From: an uncultured Bacteroidales bacterium
GTDB lineage: Bacteria; Bacteroidota; Bacteroidia; Bacteroidales; Muribaculaceae
Assembly: GCA_902782465.1 (NCBI GenBank)
Contig: CACZNH010000002.1
Coordinates: forward strand, 176,998 to 240,997
Reading direction: 5' to 3'
DNA length: 64,000 bases
The notes beneath the pieces are model-generated. The model ran no database searches, was not told where the DNA came from, and was given only the letters and a program-made list of their open reading frames with translations. The translations under genes were made by a program, and so were the position numbers. Below, piece after piece: positions 50,776-59,369 of the stretch (positions are counted from its first letter, which is position 1; each line of letters starts with the position of its first letter).

Positions 50776-52191
50776 TTAGAAGTAGAAGTCGCGTTTGCCG
50801 GTGCCGATATCCTGGATGTGCTTGGCGGCGATTTCGCGTACGCGCTCGTTGGGCATCTTGGCCAGTTCGCGCTCGATGAGGGCGTTGCCCTTGGCGATGG
50901 TGTCTTCGCTGGCAAAGTCCATGAGGTATTCCTTGAGCGTCATCAGCGCATTGGGCGTGCAGATGTCACCAATCTTGCCGGCTTTAACCAATTCCATAAA
51001 GCGGTCACCCGTGCGTCCCGAGCGGTAGCAGGCGGTGCAGAAACTGGGCAGGTAGCCGATGGACAGCAGCCAGTTGATGACCTCGTCGAGGGTGCGCGTG
51101 TCGCTCACGTCAAACTGTGCTGTCTCGTCATGGCGCTCAACGGTGGTATAGCCGCCAACGCTGGTGCGGCTGCCGCCACTGATCTGCGAAACGCCCAGGT
51201 CAAGCACCTTGGAACGCACGCTCTGGCTCTCGCGGGTAGAGATAATCATGCCGGTATAGGGCACTGCCAGGCGGATAACGGCGATGATGCGGCAGAAGAT
51301 GTCATCGGGCAGCACATCGGGGAACTCGTCGAGAGTGATGTCCTCGGCAGGGCAGATGCGCGGCACGCTGATGGTGTGCGGTCCCACGCCGAACTTGGCC
51401 TCCAGGTGCTCGGCATGCATCAGCAGACCCACGAAGTCATAGCGGTAGGTGGTCAGGCCGTACAGCACGCCGATGCCCACGTCGTCACAACCGCCCATTT
51501 GGGCACGGTCCATCGCCTCGGTATGGTAGCAGTAGTTGCTCTTGGGGCCCGTGGGATGCAGCGCCTCGTAGTTCTTGCGGTTATAGGTCTCCTGGAACAG
51601 GATATAGGTGCCGATGCCAGCGGCCTTGAGTTTCTCGTAGGCCTCGACCTCGGTAGCGGCGATGTTCACGTTCACGCGACGGATTTCGCCATTGCCCACC
51701 TTGGTGTCATAGATGGTGTGAATTGAGTCGATGATATACTCCAGCGGATTCATCGTCGGGTGCTCGCCAGCCTCCAGTGCCAGACGCTTGTGACCCATCT
51801 TCACCAGCGCCTCGACCTCCGAACGGATTTCCTCCTGTGTCAGTTTCTTGCGCGGGATGGTTTTGTTCTTGGCATGGTAGGGACAATAGACGCAGCCGTT
51901 GATGCAGTAGTTGGACAGGTACAGTGGCGCAAACATCACGATGCGGTTGCCGTAGAAGCGCTGTTTCACCTCGCGGGCCAGTTGCTCGTATCGCTCAATC
52001 AGGTCGGGCTGGTCGCAGTCCAGCAGCACTGCTGCCTCGCGGTGCGTCAGGCCCTTGCACTTGGCGGCTTTTTCAATGATTTCCTCAATCAGGGCACGAT
52101 TGCTCTTGTTTTTCTCAGCGTAGGCTAGGGTTTCCAGTATCTCGCTATCGTCGATGAATTCATCGGCATGATTTGACTTAACGTTATACAT
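50776..52191 (-). CDS. hydG: [FeFe]-hydrogenase maturase HydG (radical SAM)
   Basis: Cleaves tyrosine to make the CO and CN ligands of the H-cluster. The 471-residue protein has the radical-SAM motif Cys96-x3-Cys100-x2-Cys103 (CINGCVYC) and the C-terminal cluster motif CTACYRSGRTGDRFM (Cys385, Cys388) with Cys411, which separates HydG from ThiH. The start MYNVKSNHADEF at 52191 fits a promoter at 52225. HydE and the hydrogenase itself are not in the window. Confidence 0.95.
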   Translation of the reverse strand: MYNVKSNHADEFIDDSEILETLAYAEKNKSNRALIEEIIEKAAKCKGLTHREAAVLLDCDQPDLIERYEQLAREVKQRFYGNRIVMFAPLYLSNYCINGCVYCPYHAKNKTIPRKKLTQEEIRSEVEALVKMGHKRLALEAGEHPTMNPLEYIIDSIHTIYDTKVGNGEIRRVNVNIAATEVEAYEKLKAAGIGTYILFQETYNRKNYEALHPTGPKSNYCYHTEAMDRAQMGGCDDVGIGVLYGLTTYRYDFVGLLMHAEHLEAKFGVGPHTISVPRICPAEDITLDEFPDVLPDDIFCRIIAVIRLAVPYTGMIISTRESQSVRSKVLDLGVSQISGGSRTSVGGYTTVERHDETAQFDVSDTRTLDEVINWLLSIGYLPSFCTACYRSGRTGDRFMELVKAGKIGDICTPNALMTLKEYLMDFASEDTIAKGNALIERELAKMPNERVREIAAKHIQDIGTGKRDFYF

Positions 52192-52224
52192 GATATTAAT
52201 GTAGTTATTAGTTGTTTCAACCTG

Positions 52225-52255
52225 CAAAGATAGTGCAAGCTGAACACAATGACAA
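52225..52255 (-). promoter_or_regulatory. hydG promoter inside a hairpin repeat
   Basis: The minus strand has TTG (52253-52255), 20 bases, then TATCTTTG (52225-52232). As at dnaN, the -33 lies inside the hairpin and the -7 overlaps its end. Confidence 0.7.
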
Positions 52256-52298
52256 GAAAATAAGGATTTTTCTTGCAATTGTTGAAGCGCCGCCTATC
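52229..52298. repeat. Promoter-carrying hairpin repeat, copy 3
   Basis: The ends GATAGTGCAAG and CGCCGCCTATC are identical to the copies at 12340 and 12422, but the stem between them is different and still self-complementary (for example ACAAGAAAAT against ATTTTTCTTGC). Confidence 0.8.
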
Positions 52299-52395
52299 TT
52301 GCCCGACCGCAGGGAGGGAAAGTTACTACAAATAGACGACAAGGCAACAATATAAATGGTAAAATCATCTATCGTTTTCTACATGTGCGTCCTTA

Positions 52396-52427
52396 TTTGA
52401 TTATTCATATTATTATTTGTACATTTG
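52396..52427 (+). promoter_or_regulatory. Promoter of the FISUMP-dockerin gene
   Basis: TTTG (52396-52399), 20 bases, then TACATTTG (52420-52427), leader about 23 bases. Confidence 0.75.
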
Positions 52428-52456
52428 CAGAATCAAATAACTGCATTAACCGAAAT

Positions 52457-54856
52457 ATGAAGAAGCAATTACTTTCTATTCTTTTGGTCATGATGTCGCT
52501 CGGCGCGGCAGCCCAGTCGATGTACGGTGATGTCAACGGTGACGGCGTGGTCAACATCAGCGATGTCAACCACATCATCAACATCATCCTTGCTGGGGGC
52601 TATGACTCCAACTCCGATGTCAACAGCGACGGCCAGGTCAACATCACTGACCTCAACGTCATCATCGAACTCATCCTCAACCCACCTGTAGAGGATGCTG
52701 TGGTCCATGTTTATGGCGATGACGGCCCGACCGAGGGAAGTGTCGTCAATGTCACCGACGGCACGGTCACCATCACCTGTGACCCGTCCCATGTTCCCGT
52801 GGCCGGCGAGATTATCGTCAGCGGCGTTGCCGACAACGCTCCTGTGGGCTTCCTGCGTCGGGTTGAGAGCGTGCAGGCCTCGGGTGGACAGTATGTGATC
52901 ACCACCACCAACGCCTCACTCGAGGAGGCCTTGCCCGACGGCGACTACGACCTGCCCGTGCCGATGGAGCAGGAGGGCCAGTACGTTACCATTCAAGTTC
53001 CAGGCCAGGCGCCCCAACGCGTCGGTTTCTCCTCCACTTTCAAGCTGGGTGTGAAGTACGGTAAAGGCGGCTGGAAGATTGCCGGCAACGTGTCAGCAGC
53101 CGATGCCCTTGAAGGTGATCAGGACAAGAATAATCCAGTGACAATCATCGCTCAATTGTCTCCATCAATCGACGTGAACTTCATTTATAGCTCGCGCAAT
53201 AAGCGTGTTCAGCGCATCGGCTTGAAAGGCAATGCTGACATCAGTGCCGAGATTTTGGGCAAGATTTCGTTAGAGGGAAAAGTATCCTTGTTTAAAGACG
53301 ATGAATTCAGACTATTCAGGGTCAACCTCAAGCCAATAGTGGTGATGGCGGGCTACGTCCCCATCGTGTTTACTCCACGCATCGATGTGTACCTGATTGC
53401 TGACCTCACAGGCGAGATATATCTGAAAAGCAAGTTTGTGGCAGCCAAGGCAGAGGGTGGCTTCAGCTACATCTACACCCCCACGCCCGACCCAATTACA
53501 GGCAAGAACCACAACTTCACCACCAACTTCTCTTGCAGTGCGCTGGGCGACGGTCAGTTGAACGACCGCCAGACAGAGTCGTTCGCTCCCAAGTTGGGCA
53601 TAAATGGCGCACTTACCGCTACCTTAAGCCCTACTTTAAATGTGAGTCTGTATGGTGCAAACGACATCTTCAATGTTGGTGTGCCCATCAGCCCGTGGCT
53701 CAAGGCCGAAGGCAACTTGGCATTAACCCTCAAGAAAGATATTGAGTTGGATTACGATAACAAGATGACCGTCTCAGGCGGTGTGGACATCGGCGTGTCG
53801 GCCAAGTTCAAGCTCGGCAAGAAGAATTACAAGTGGCAACAGGACATCACCCTGTTTGAGACCAACCTCTATGATAACTGCGTCATCACGCCTGGAGTAG
53901 CTGACTTCCAGGTGACTCCCGATAGTCCGATGCCCAACAACACCGAGCAAATCCGTTTCTCGATGGACTTTACCAAGCCGCGCTACCAGTTATTGCCCGA
54001 CCAGGATTATGGCTTCGCCTATGGCCTTGCCAGTCAAAGCCGCGACACATGGACGTTTGTCAGTCTGAAGTCCCAATATGACTCGGAGTTCACCCCCAAC
54101 AACTACACGCAGTACATCGAGACCTACATTAATACTAATGGGCTCAAGAAGGATTCGACCTACCGCGTGTGCCCCTATGTGATGATATTCGGCACCGATA
54201 TTTTCAGGAAAGGAGCCAACTTCACGATTGAGGGCGAGGAGGGCGACTGGGTGGATTTGGGGCTGCCAAGCGGCACGATATGGGCGACGTGCAACATCGG
54301 GGCCAGCAGCCCTGAGGAATACGGCTCTTACTTCGCCTGGGGAGAGACCTCTCCCAAGGAAGTCTATAACTGGAACACCTACAAGTGGGGATATTTCGAT
54401 AATAAAGGCAATTGGCAATGGACGAAATACTATTTCAGTTATTATGATAATTCGTCACAATCGACGATAACAGGGGATAATAAGACTGAGTTGGACCCCG
54501 CTGACGATGCTGCAACAGCTAACTGGGGCGCATCTGCGCGCATGCCTTCCATGGAGCAGATACATGAGTTGAGAGATAAATGTTCCTGGCAATGGACTCA
54601 GAGAAACGGCGTTTATGGCCAACAGGGTACAGGTCCCAACGGAAACACCATCTTCTTGCCCGCAGCGGGCTACCGCTGGGATGAGTCGCTCGGCAGCGCG
54701 GGCTCGTACGGCTTCTATTGGTCGCGCACGCTCGATTCCAGCCGCTCCTACGGCGCGTGCTACCTGACGTTCAATTCGAATGGCGTGCACTGTTACATCT
54801 ACTACTACTACGGCCGCGGCTACGGACACAGTGTCCGTGCCGTGCGTGTCTCGTAG
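52457..54856 (+). CDS. Secreted protein with N-terminal dockerin pair and C-terminal FISUMP domain
   Basis: A 799-residue exported protein. The signal peptide (MKKQLLSILLVMMSLGAAAQ) is followed at once by a dockerin-like EF-hand pair (DVNGDGVVNISD at about 25, DVNSDGQVNITD at about 57), an unusual N-terminal position. A long beta-rich region of unknown type (about 90-600) precedes a FISUMP domain (Fibrobacter succinogenes major paralogous domain) at about 597-799 with WVDLGLPSGTIWATCNIG, SYFAWGE, RMPSMEQIHEL and SVRAVRV. The upstream frame from 52385 is ignored because the signal peptide fixes the start. Probably a surface protein; ligand unknown. Confidence 0.85.
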   Translation: MKKQLLSILLVMMSLGAAAQSMYGDVNGDGVVNISDVNHIINIILAGGYDSNSDVNSDGQVNITDLNVIIELILNPPVEDAVVHVYGDDGPTEGSVVNVTDGTVTITCDPSHVPVAGEIIVSGVADNAPVGFLRRVESVQASGGQYVITTTNASLEEALPDGDYDLPVPMEQEGQYVTIQVPGQAPQRVGFSSTFKLGVKYGKGGWKIAGNVSAADALEGDQDKNNPVTIIAQLSPSIDVNFIYSSRNKRVQRIGLKGNADISAEILGKISLEGKVSLFKDDEFRLFRVNLKPIVVMAGYVPIVFTPRIDVYLIADLTGEIYLKSKFVAAKAEGGFSYIYTPTPDPITGKNHNFTTNFSCSALGDGQLNDRQTESFAPKLGINGALTATLSPTLNVSLYGANDIFNVGVPISPWLKAEGNLALTLKKDIELDYDNKMTVSGGVDIGVSAKFKLGKKNYKWQQDITLFETNLYDNCVITPGVADFQVTPDSPMPNNTEQIRFSMDFTKPRYQLLPDQDYGFAYGLASQSRDTWTFVSLKSQYDSEFTPNNYTQYIETYINTNGLKKDSTYRVCPYVMIFGTDIFRKGANFTIEGEEGDWVDLGLPSGTIWATCNIGASSPEEYGSYFAWGETSPKEVYNWNTYKWGYFDNKGNWQWTKYYFSYYDNSSQSTITGDNKTELDPADDAATANWGASARMPSMEQIHELRDKCSWQWTQRNGVYGQQGTGPNGNTIFLPAAGYRWDESLGSAGSYGFYWSRTLDSSRSYGACYLTFNSNGVHCYIYYYYGRGYGHSVRAVRVS

Positions 54857-54920
54857 TATTAAACGCACCCTTGACACGAAAGAATAACCAACCGCCAACA
54901 GACGGCACCTAGACCGTGTT

Positions 54921-54959
54921 GGGGGCAAGAACAGGCGGCTCACCAGAGCCGCCGCCCCC
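54921..54959 (+). terminator. Terminator of the FISUMP gene
   Basis: GGCGGCTC pairs with GAGCCGCC around ACCA, with outer GGGGGC pairing GCCCCC. Very GC-rich; no T-tract, so the activity is likely but not certain. Confidence 0.65.
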
Positions 54960-55046
54960 AAGACGGACGGTGTGCCGCCGACTATATCCTTGAACCCATA
55001 CTAACGTGAAAGGGTCGCCTCCAGCGACATTTGACAGTTTGTACTA

Positions 55047-55102
55047 ACCCCGTGTGATTTATTCCACCTCGCTATCGCTCAGCGGAATAAATTAAGCGGG
55101 GT
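55047..55102. repeat. Long imperfect hairpin of unknown role
   Basis: AACCCCG pairs with CGGGGTT, and inside it ATTTATTCC pairs with GGAATAAAT around a 20-base centre (CTCGCTATCGCTCAG). It is followed by a small GCC/GGC hairpin (GCCGCCCTTTGGGCGTC). It could be a dispersed element; only one copy is in the window. Confidence 0.6.
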
Positions 55103-55230
55103 TATTCAGATAGCCGCCCTTTGGGCGTCTTGTATTCGGTTGTGCATCCGTTTAATCCGCATAATCCCCGACAGAAAACCGAGTGTGGATGCCATCAGTA
55201 TAATCAGACTCATCAGTTGTTAGAGGTTTG

Positions 55231-55256
55231 TGTCAGTTTTGCTGACAATGTGTCAG
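55231..55256 (+). promoter_or_regulatory. Candidate activator or repressor site upstream of dnaK
   Basis: Perfect palindrome TGTCAG-TTTTG-CTGACA at 55231-55247 with a further TGTCAG at 55251-55256. It lies about 31 bases upstream of the sigma-54-like -24 element. It may bind an enhancer-binding protein or a heat-shock repressor; this is inference. Confidence 0.55.
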
Positions 55257-55277
55257 CCTGCCCGTGGTGGCATGGGG

Positions 55278-55295
55278 TTGGCACACGGTTTGCAT
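55278..55295 (+). promoter_or_regulatory. Candidate sigma-54 promoter of dnaK
   Basis: TTGGCACACGGTTTGCAT: GG and GC are separated by exactly 10 bases, and the flanking bases match the TGGCAC-N5-TTGCA consensus. It lies about 105 bases upstream of the dnaK ATG. No TAnnTTTG box is seen between it and the gene. Confidence 0.6.
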
Positions 55296-55320
55296 CTTGT
55301 CGGGCGGTGACTTGTGTCAC

Positions 55321-55346
55321 GTGGCCACGCCAAGGCGGGGCCGTAC
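55321..55346. repeat. Palindromic repeat copy 3 (inverted), dnaK leader
   Basis: The reverse complement matches about 22 of 26 bases of the copies at 680-705 and 46135-46160, including the core CGCCTTGGCG. It lies between the candidate dnaK promoter and the start codon. Confidence 0.75.
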
Positions 55347-55399
55347 AATTAGAACAAACAAACATTAACAACATAAAAAAAAGAAAGAGAGATTTTATT

Positions 55400-57325
55400 A
55401 TGGGAAAGATTATTGGTATCGATTTAGGAACGACTAACTCGTGCGTTTCGGTTCTGGAAGGCTCCAAGCCTGTTGTGATTCCCAACAGTGAGGGCCGCAA
55501 CACGACGCCTTCGGTAGTAGCCTTCAAGGATGGCGGCGAGCGCATCGTGGGTGATCCCGCCAAGCGCCAGGCCATCATGAACCCCACGGGTACCGTATTT
55601 TCTATCAAGCGTTTCATGGGCGAGCAGTATGACCACGTCCTGAAGGATGTGGAGCGCATGCCCTACAAGGTGGTGAACAACGGCAGCAACCAGCCCCGCG
55701 TGGAGATTGCAGGCCGCCAGTACACCCCGCAAGAGATTTCGGCCATGATTCTCCAGAAGATGAAGAAGACTGCCGAGGATTATCTGGGCACCACCGTTGA
55801 CGAGGCTGTCATCACCGTGCCTGCCTACTTCAACGACGCTCAGCGCAAGGCCACCAAGGAAGCCGGTGAGGTTGCCGGCCTGAAGGTGCAGCGCATCGTG
55901 AACGAGCCTACCGCAGCCGCTCTGGCCTACGGTCTGGACAAGGACAACAGCGACAAGAAGATTGCCGTCTTCGACTTGGGTGGCGGTACCTTTGATATCT
56001 CTATCCTGGAACTGGGTGACGGCGTGTTTGAGGTAAAGGCCACCAATGGTGACACCCACCTGGGCGGTGACGACTTCGACCAGCGCATCATCACCTGGCT
56101 TGCCGACGAGTTCCAGCAGGAGAACAACATGGACCTGCGCAAGGACCCCATGGCCCTGCAGCGTCTGAAAGAGGCAGCCGAGAAGGCCAAGATTGAGCTC
56201 TCCAGCTCGACCAGCACCGAGATCAACCTGCCTTATATCACGCAGCTCGACGGTATGCCCAAGCACTTGGTAAAGACCCTGACTCGCGCCAAGTTTGAGC
56301 AGTTGTGCGATGACCTGATTCAGAGCACCATCGAACCCTGCCGCAAGGCTCTTGCCGACGCCGGCCTGAGCACCAGCGACATCAACGAGGTCATCCTCGT
56401 GGGCGGTTCGACCCGTATCCCCGCTGTTCAGCAGATCGTGGAGAAGTTCTTCGGCAAGGCTCCCTCCAAGGGCGTTAACCCCGACGAGGTAGTGGCCGTG
56501 GGTGCCGCCATCCAGGGCGGTGTGCTCACCGGTGACGTCAAGGACGTGCTGCTGCTCGACGTAGTGCCCCTGAGTGTGGGTATCGAGACACTGGGTGGCG
56601 TGATGACCAAGCTCATCGAGGCCAACACCACCATCCCCGCCCGTCGCAGCCAGATTTTCTCGACCGCTGCCGACAACCAGCCCGAGGTTGAAATCCACGT
56701 GCTGCAGGGCGAGCGTCCCATGGCTAAGGACTGCAAGACCTTGGGTCGTTTCCACCTCGATGGCATCGCTCCCGCTCCCCGTGGCATTCCTCAGATTGAG
56801 GTGACCTTTGAGGTCGATGCCAACGGTATCATGAACGTGAGCGCTAAGGACAAGGCAACCGGCAAGGAGCAGAGCATCCGCATCGAGGCTTCGAGCGGTC
56901 TGAGCGACGCCGAGATCCAGCGCATGAAGGACGAGGCTACCGCCAACGCCGCCGCCGATGCCGCCGAGAAGGAGCGCATCGACAAGATCAACGGCGCCGA
57001 CGCCCTCATCTTCCAAACCGAGAAGGTCCTCAAGGACAGCGGTGACAAGCTGCCCGCCGACATCAAGGGCCAGATCGAGGGTGCCCTGGGCAAGCTCAAG
57101 GAGGCTCACAAGAACCAAGACCTCGCTGCCATCGACACCGCAACTGCCGAACTGAACTCGCTCTTCGAGAAGATGTATCAGCAGGCAGGTGGAGCACAAG
57201 GCCAGCCCGGTGCAGGCTTCGACCCCAACAACATGGGCGGTTTCCAGGGCGGTCCCCAGCAGGGAGGCCCCTCCAACCAGGGCGGCGACAACGTCGAGGA
57301 CACCACCTACGAAGAAGTAAAGTAA
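55400..57325 (+). CDS. dnaK: Molecular chaperone DnaK (Hsp70)
   Basis: A 641-residue Hsp70. The ATPase domain shows [14 protein letters not shown] (4-17), [14 protein letters not shown] and [11 protein letters not shown]; the substrate domain starts near 390; the C-terminus is Gly/Gln-rich and ends DTTYEEVK. The codon pattern is that of a highly expressed gene. dnaJ and grpE are not adjacent. The open frame continues 93 codons upstream, but the family start at 55400 is clear. The leader holds a palindromic repeat and a sigma-54-type promoter. Confidence 0.98.
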   Translation: MGKIIGIDLGTTNSCVSVLEGSKPVVIPNSEGRNTTPSVVAFKDGGERIVGDPAKRQAIMNPTGTVFSIKRFMGEQYDHVLKDVERMPYKVVNNGSNQPRVEIAGRQYTPQEISAMILQKMKKTAEDYLGTTVDEAVITVPAYFNDAQRKATKEAGEVAGLKVQRIVNEPTAAALAYGLDKDNSDKKIAVFDLGGGTFDISILELGDGVFEVKATNGDTHLGGDDFDQRIITWLADEFQQENNMDLRKDPMALQRLKEAAEKAKIELSSSTSTEINLPYITQLDGMPKHLVKTLTRAKFEQLCDDLIQSTIEPCRKALADAGLSTSDINEVILVGGSTRIPAVQQIVEKFFGKAPSKGVNPDEVVAVGAAIQGGVLTGDVKDVLLLDVVPLSVGIETLGGVMTKLIEANTTIPARRSQIFSTAADNQPEVEIHVLQGERPMAKDCKTLGRFHLDGIAPAPRGIPQIEVTFEVDANGIMNVSAKDKATGKEQSIRIEASSGLSDAEIQRMKDEATANAAADAAEKERIDKINGADALIFQTEKVLKDSGDKLPADIKGQIEGALGKLKEAHKNQDLAAIDTATAELNSLFEKMYQQAGGAQGQPGAGFDPNNMGGFQGGPQQGGPSNQGGDNVEDTTYEEVK

Positions 57326-57357
57326 GTTTCATAATTAATAGGTATAATTTCTTCATC

Positions 57358-57390
57358 GGCGTGTTGCAACAACTGCAGCACGCCATTTTT
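57358..57390 (+). terminator. Terminator of dnaK
   Basis: GGCGTG pairs with CACGCC and the inner GCA with TGC; the stem is followed by ATTTTTG. Confidence 0.8.
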
Positions 57391-57445
57391 GTGCTAACAC
57401 CCGAAGAGCCGTTTTGTCTCGGAAATATCTGTGTGAACACGCAAA

Positions 57446-57472
57446 CGAAACGAACAAAACAAACAAAACGAA
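57446..57472. repeat. Nine-base tandem repeat CRAAACRAA
   Basis: Three units: CGAAACGAA, CAAAACAAA, CAAAACGAA, with a partial unit before. The minus strand would read as repeated Phe-Val-Arg-type codons but no gene is supported. Confidence 0.65.
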
Positions 57473-57598
57473 TGAATCCTACTGAAACAAGGAGCAAAGG
57501 GGACGATTGGTGATTGAAATTGAAGCATTTGGGTAATCGTTTGCATAAATCTGTACGGTTTTTCATATAAATATGGTGTAAAATTGAGTATTTTTTTG

Positions 57599-57606
57599 TA
57601 CCTTTG
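57599..57606 (+). promoter_or_regulatory. -7 box of the glycogen synthase gene
   Basis: TACCTTTG, 33 bases upstream of the ATG at 57640. No good -33 box. Confidence 0.55.
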
Positions 57607-57639
57607 CGGCTTGATTTGACAATGTTTAACTGCTGAGCA

Positions 57640-59283
57640 ATGTTGGACTTACTGTTTGAAACCAGTTGGGAGGTTTGTAACAAAGTGGGGGGCATCTATG
57701 CGGTGCTTTCGACTAAGGCGAAAACTCTCCAAAAAAGATATAAAGATAACCTCATCTTCATAGGGCCGGACTTGTGGACGCCCGAGCATCCGTCACCCTC
57801 GTTCATCGAGGGCCGTACTCCGCTCGCCACATGGCAACGCCAGGCACATCTGCCCGACGGTGTGAAGGTGAGGGTAGGGCGCTGGGACGTCCCTGGCAAA
57901 CCCCTTGCGGTGCTGGTGACCTATGATGCCCTGTATCCCTACAAGAATGAACTGTATGCCGATATGTGGAACCGCTTCGGCGTTGACTCGTTGCACGCCT
58001 ATGGCGACTACGACGAGTCGTGCATGTTTGCCACGGCCGCTGCCCTCGTCATCGAGAGTATTGTGTCATGGCGTGAGCAGCCCGACCTGCATGTCATCGC
58101 CCACTTTGACGAGTGGACAACGGGCATGGGACTGCTCTATGTCAAGGCGCGTCTGCCCCAGGTGGCAACGGTCTTCACAACCCACGCCACGAGCATCGGG
58201 CGCAGCATCTGCGGCAACGGCAAGCCCCTGTATGACTACATGCCGGGCTACTTTGGTGACCAGATGGCCGAGGAATTGAACATGCAGTCCAAGCACTCGC
58301 TTGAGAAGGCCGCTGCCCATGCCGCCGACGCATTCACCACGGTGAGCGAGGTGACCGCCCGCGAGTGCGAGCAGCTGCTGGAGCGCCGTCCTCTGGTAAC
58401 GCCCAACGCCTTTGAGCAGAACTATGTGCCCAAGGGTGCCAAATTCACCAGCACGCGCACAGCAGCCCGCAAGCGTATGCTGAAAATGGCTACCGCCCTC
58501 ACCGGTCAGCGTTTCCCCGAGGACACGATGATCATTGCCACGGCAGGTCGCCTGGAGATGCGCAACAAGGGCATCGACGTCTATCTTGACGCCCTGTCGT
58601 CGCTGCGTGAATCCCTGGAACGTGTGACCAGTCTCGAGCGTAAGGTGCTGGCTCTCGTCCTCGTTCCCGCCTGGATGAAGTCGCCCCGCACCGACCTCAT
58701 GGACAATATGTCATCCCGCAAGCCTCACCGCTTGTTTGACCCTGTGATTACCCATAACCTGTTCAACCCTGACAGCGACCCGATTTATAACCGCATCAAT
58801 GCCCTGGCCTTCCACAACGAGCCCCAGGACAAGGTGACGGTGATTGACGTGCCCTGCTACCTGAACGGGGATGACGGCATCATGGACATGACCTATTACG
58901 ACCTGCTGGCAGGGCTTGACGCAGCGGTGTTCCCCTCCTATTATGAGCCATGGGGCTACACGCCGCTTGAGAGTGCCGCATTTGGGCTGCCCACCATCAC
59001 GACCGACCTGGCAGGCTTCGGCCAGTGGGTGCTGGACAACTTCGGTGACGACAGCGACCTGAGTGGTGTGAAAGTGGTTCACCGCACCGACAGCAACTAT
59101 GCCGACACCGTGCAGACCGTCGTCTCGGGCCTCATCAACCTCTATGTGATGGAACCCAAGATGATGCAGAGTGTGCGCAAGGGTTCGCGTGACACCAGCA
59201 AGGCTGCCTCGTGGGAAAACTTCATCAAGTATTACGATGAGGCCTACGAGCAAGCCCTCGCCAAGGCCGAAGAACGTCTATAG
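57640..59283 (+). CDS. Glycogen synthase, GT3 (eukaryote-like) type
   Basis: Elongates alpha-1,4-glucan. The 547-residue protein begins LLFETSWEVCNKVGGIYAVL and has a long N-terminal domain with HFDEWTTGMG and FTTHATSIGR and a C-terminal segment SYYEPWGYTPLESAAFGLPTI typical of GT-B synthases. The pattern is that of family GT3, which Bacteroidota share with fungi and animals, rather than the bacterial GlgA of GT5. The alpha-glucan phosphorylase follows after array M, so synthesis and breakdown enzymes are encoded together. Confidence 0.9.
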   Translation: MLDLLFETSWEVCNKVGGIYAVLSTKAKTLQKRYKDNLIFIGPDLWTPEHPSPSFIEGRTPLATWQRQAHLPDGVKVRVGRWDVPGKPLAVLVTYDALYPYKNELYADMWNRFGVDSLHAYGDYDESCMFATAAALVIESIVSWREQPDLHVIAHFDEWTTGMGLLYVKARLPQVATVFTTHATSIGRSICGNGKPLYDYMPGYFGDQMAEELNMQSKHSLEKAAAHAADAFTTVSEVTARECEQLLERRPLVTPNAFEQNYVPKGAKFTSTRTAARKRMLKMATALTGQRFPEDTMIIATAGRLEMRNKGIDVYLDALSSLRESLERVTSLERKVLALVLVPAWMKSPRTDLMDNMSSRKPHRLFDPVITHNLFNPDSDPIYNRINALAFHNEPQDKVTVIDVPCYLNGDDGIMDMTYYDLLAGLDAAVFPSYYEPWGYTPLESAAFGLPTITTDLAGFGQWVLDNFGDDSDLSGVKVVHRTDSNYADTVQTVVSGLINLYVMEPKMMQSVRKGSRDTSKAASWENFIKYYDEAYEQALAKAEERL

Positions 59284-59304
59284 AGACGAAATATTTTGCG
59301 TCTC
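59283..59304. repeat. GAGACGCAAAA-type palindrome, 3' of the synthase gene
   Basis: GAGACGAAATA / TTTTGCGTCTC, with the same type of 3' flank as the copy at 35225. It starts at the last base of the synthase stop codon. Confidence 0.75.
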
Positions 59305-59328
59305 CAACCATGTGGCGATAGAAATCAT

Positions 59329-59363
59329 ACTTAAAACTTACAACTAAAAACTAGAAACTAGAA
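59329..59363 (+). repeat. Heptamer array M (5 units)
   Basis: ACTTAAA, ACTTACA, ACTAAAA, ACTAGAA, ACTAGAA, then TAGAATATG at the start codon of the phosphorylase. TAA or TAG is present in four of the five units. Confidence 0.8.
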
Positions 59364-59369
59364 TAGAAT

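Larger units (their letters stand above)
54857..55399. other. Long spacer before dnaK
   Basis: About 540 bases without a convincing gene. It holds a strong terminator (54921-54959), a long AT-rich hairpin (55047-55102), a candidate operator (55231-55256), a candidate sigma-54 promoter (55278-55295) and palindromic repeat copy 3 (55321-55346). An open frame from 55121 that joins dnaK is not considered coding. Confidence 0.7.
57326..57639. other. Spacer between dnaK and glycogen synthase
   Basis: About 314 bases without a gene. It contains the dnaK terminator (57358-57390), a short 9-base tandem repeat (57446-57472) and the -7 box of the synthase (57599-57606). Confidence 0.7.

Noticed and set aside
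50776-52191. Thiamine biosynthesis gene thiH
   Set aside because: The C-terminal CTAC motif and the adjacent hydF show that it is HydG.
55121-55399. N-terminal extension of dnaK in the same frame
   Set aside because: Hsp70 proteins start at [14 protein letters not shown]; the extension contains a promoter, an operator and a repeat.
55424-57199. A 591-codon open frame antisense to dnaK
   Set aside because: It mirrors the codon bias of dnaK, has no recognisable domains and no promoter; the sense frame is an unmistakable Hsp70.
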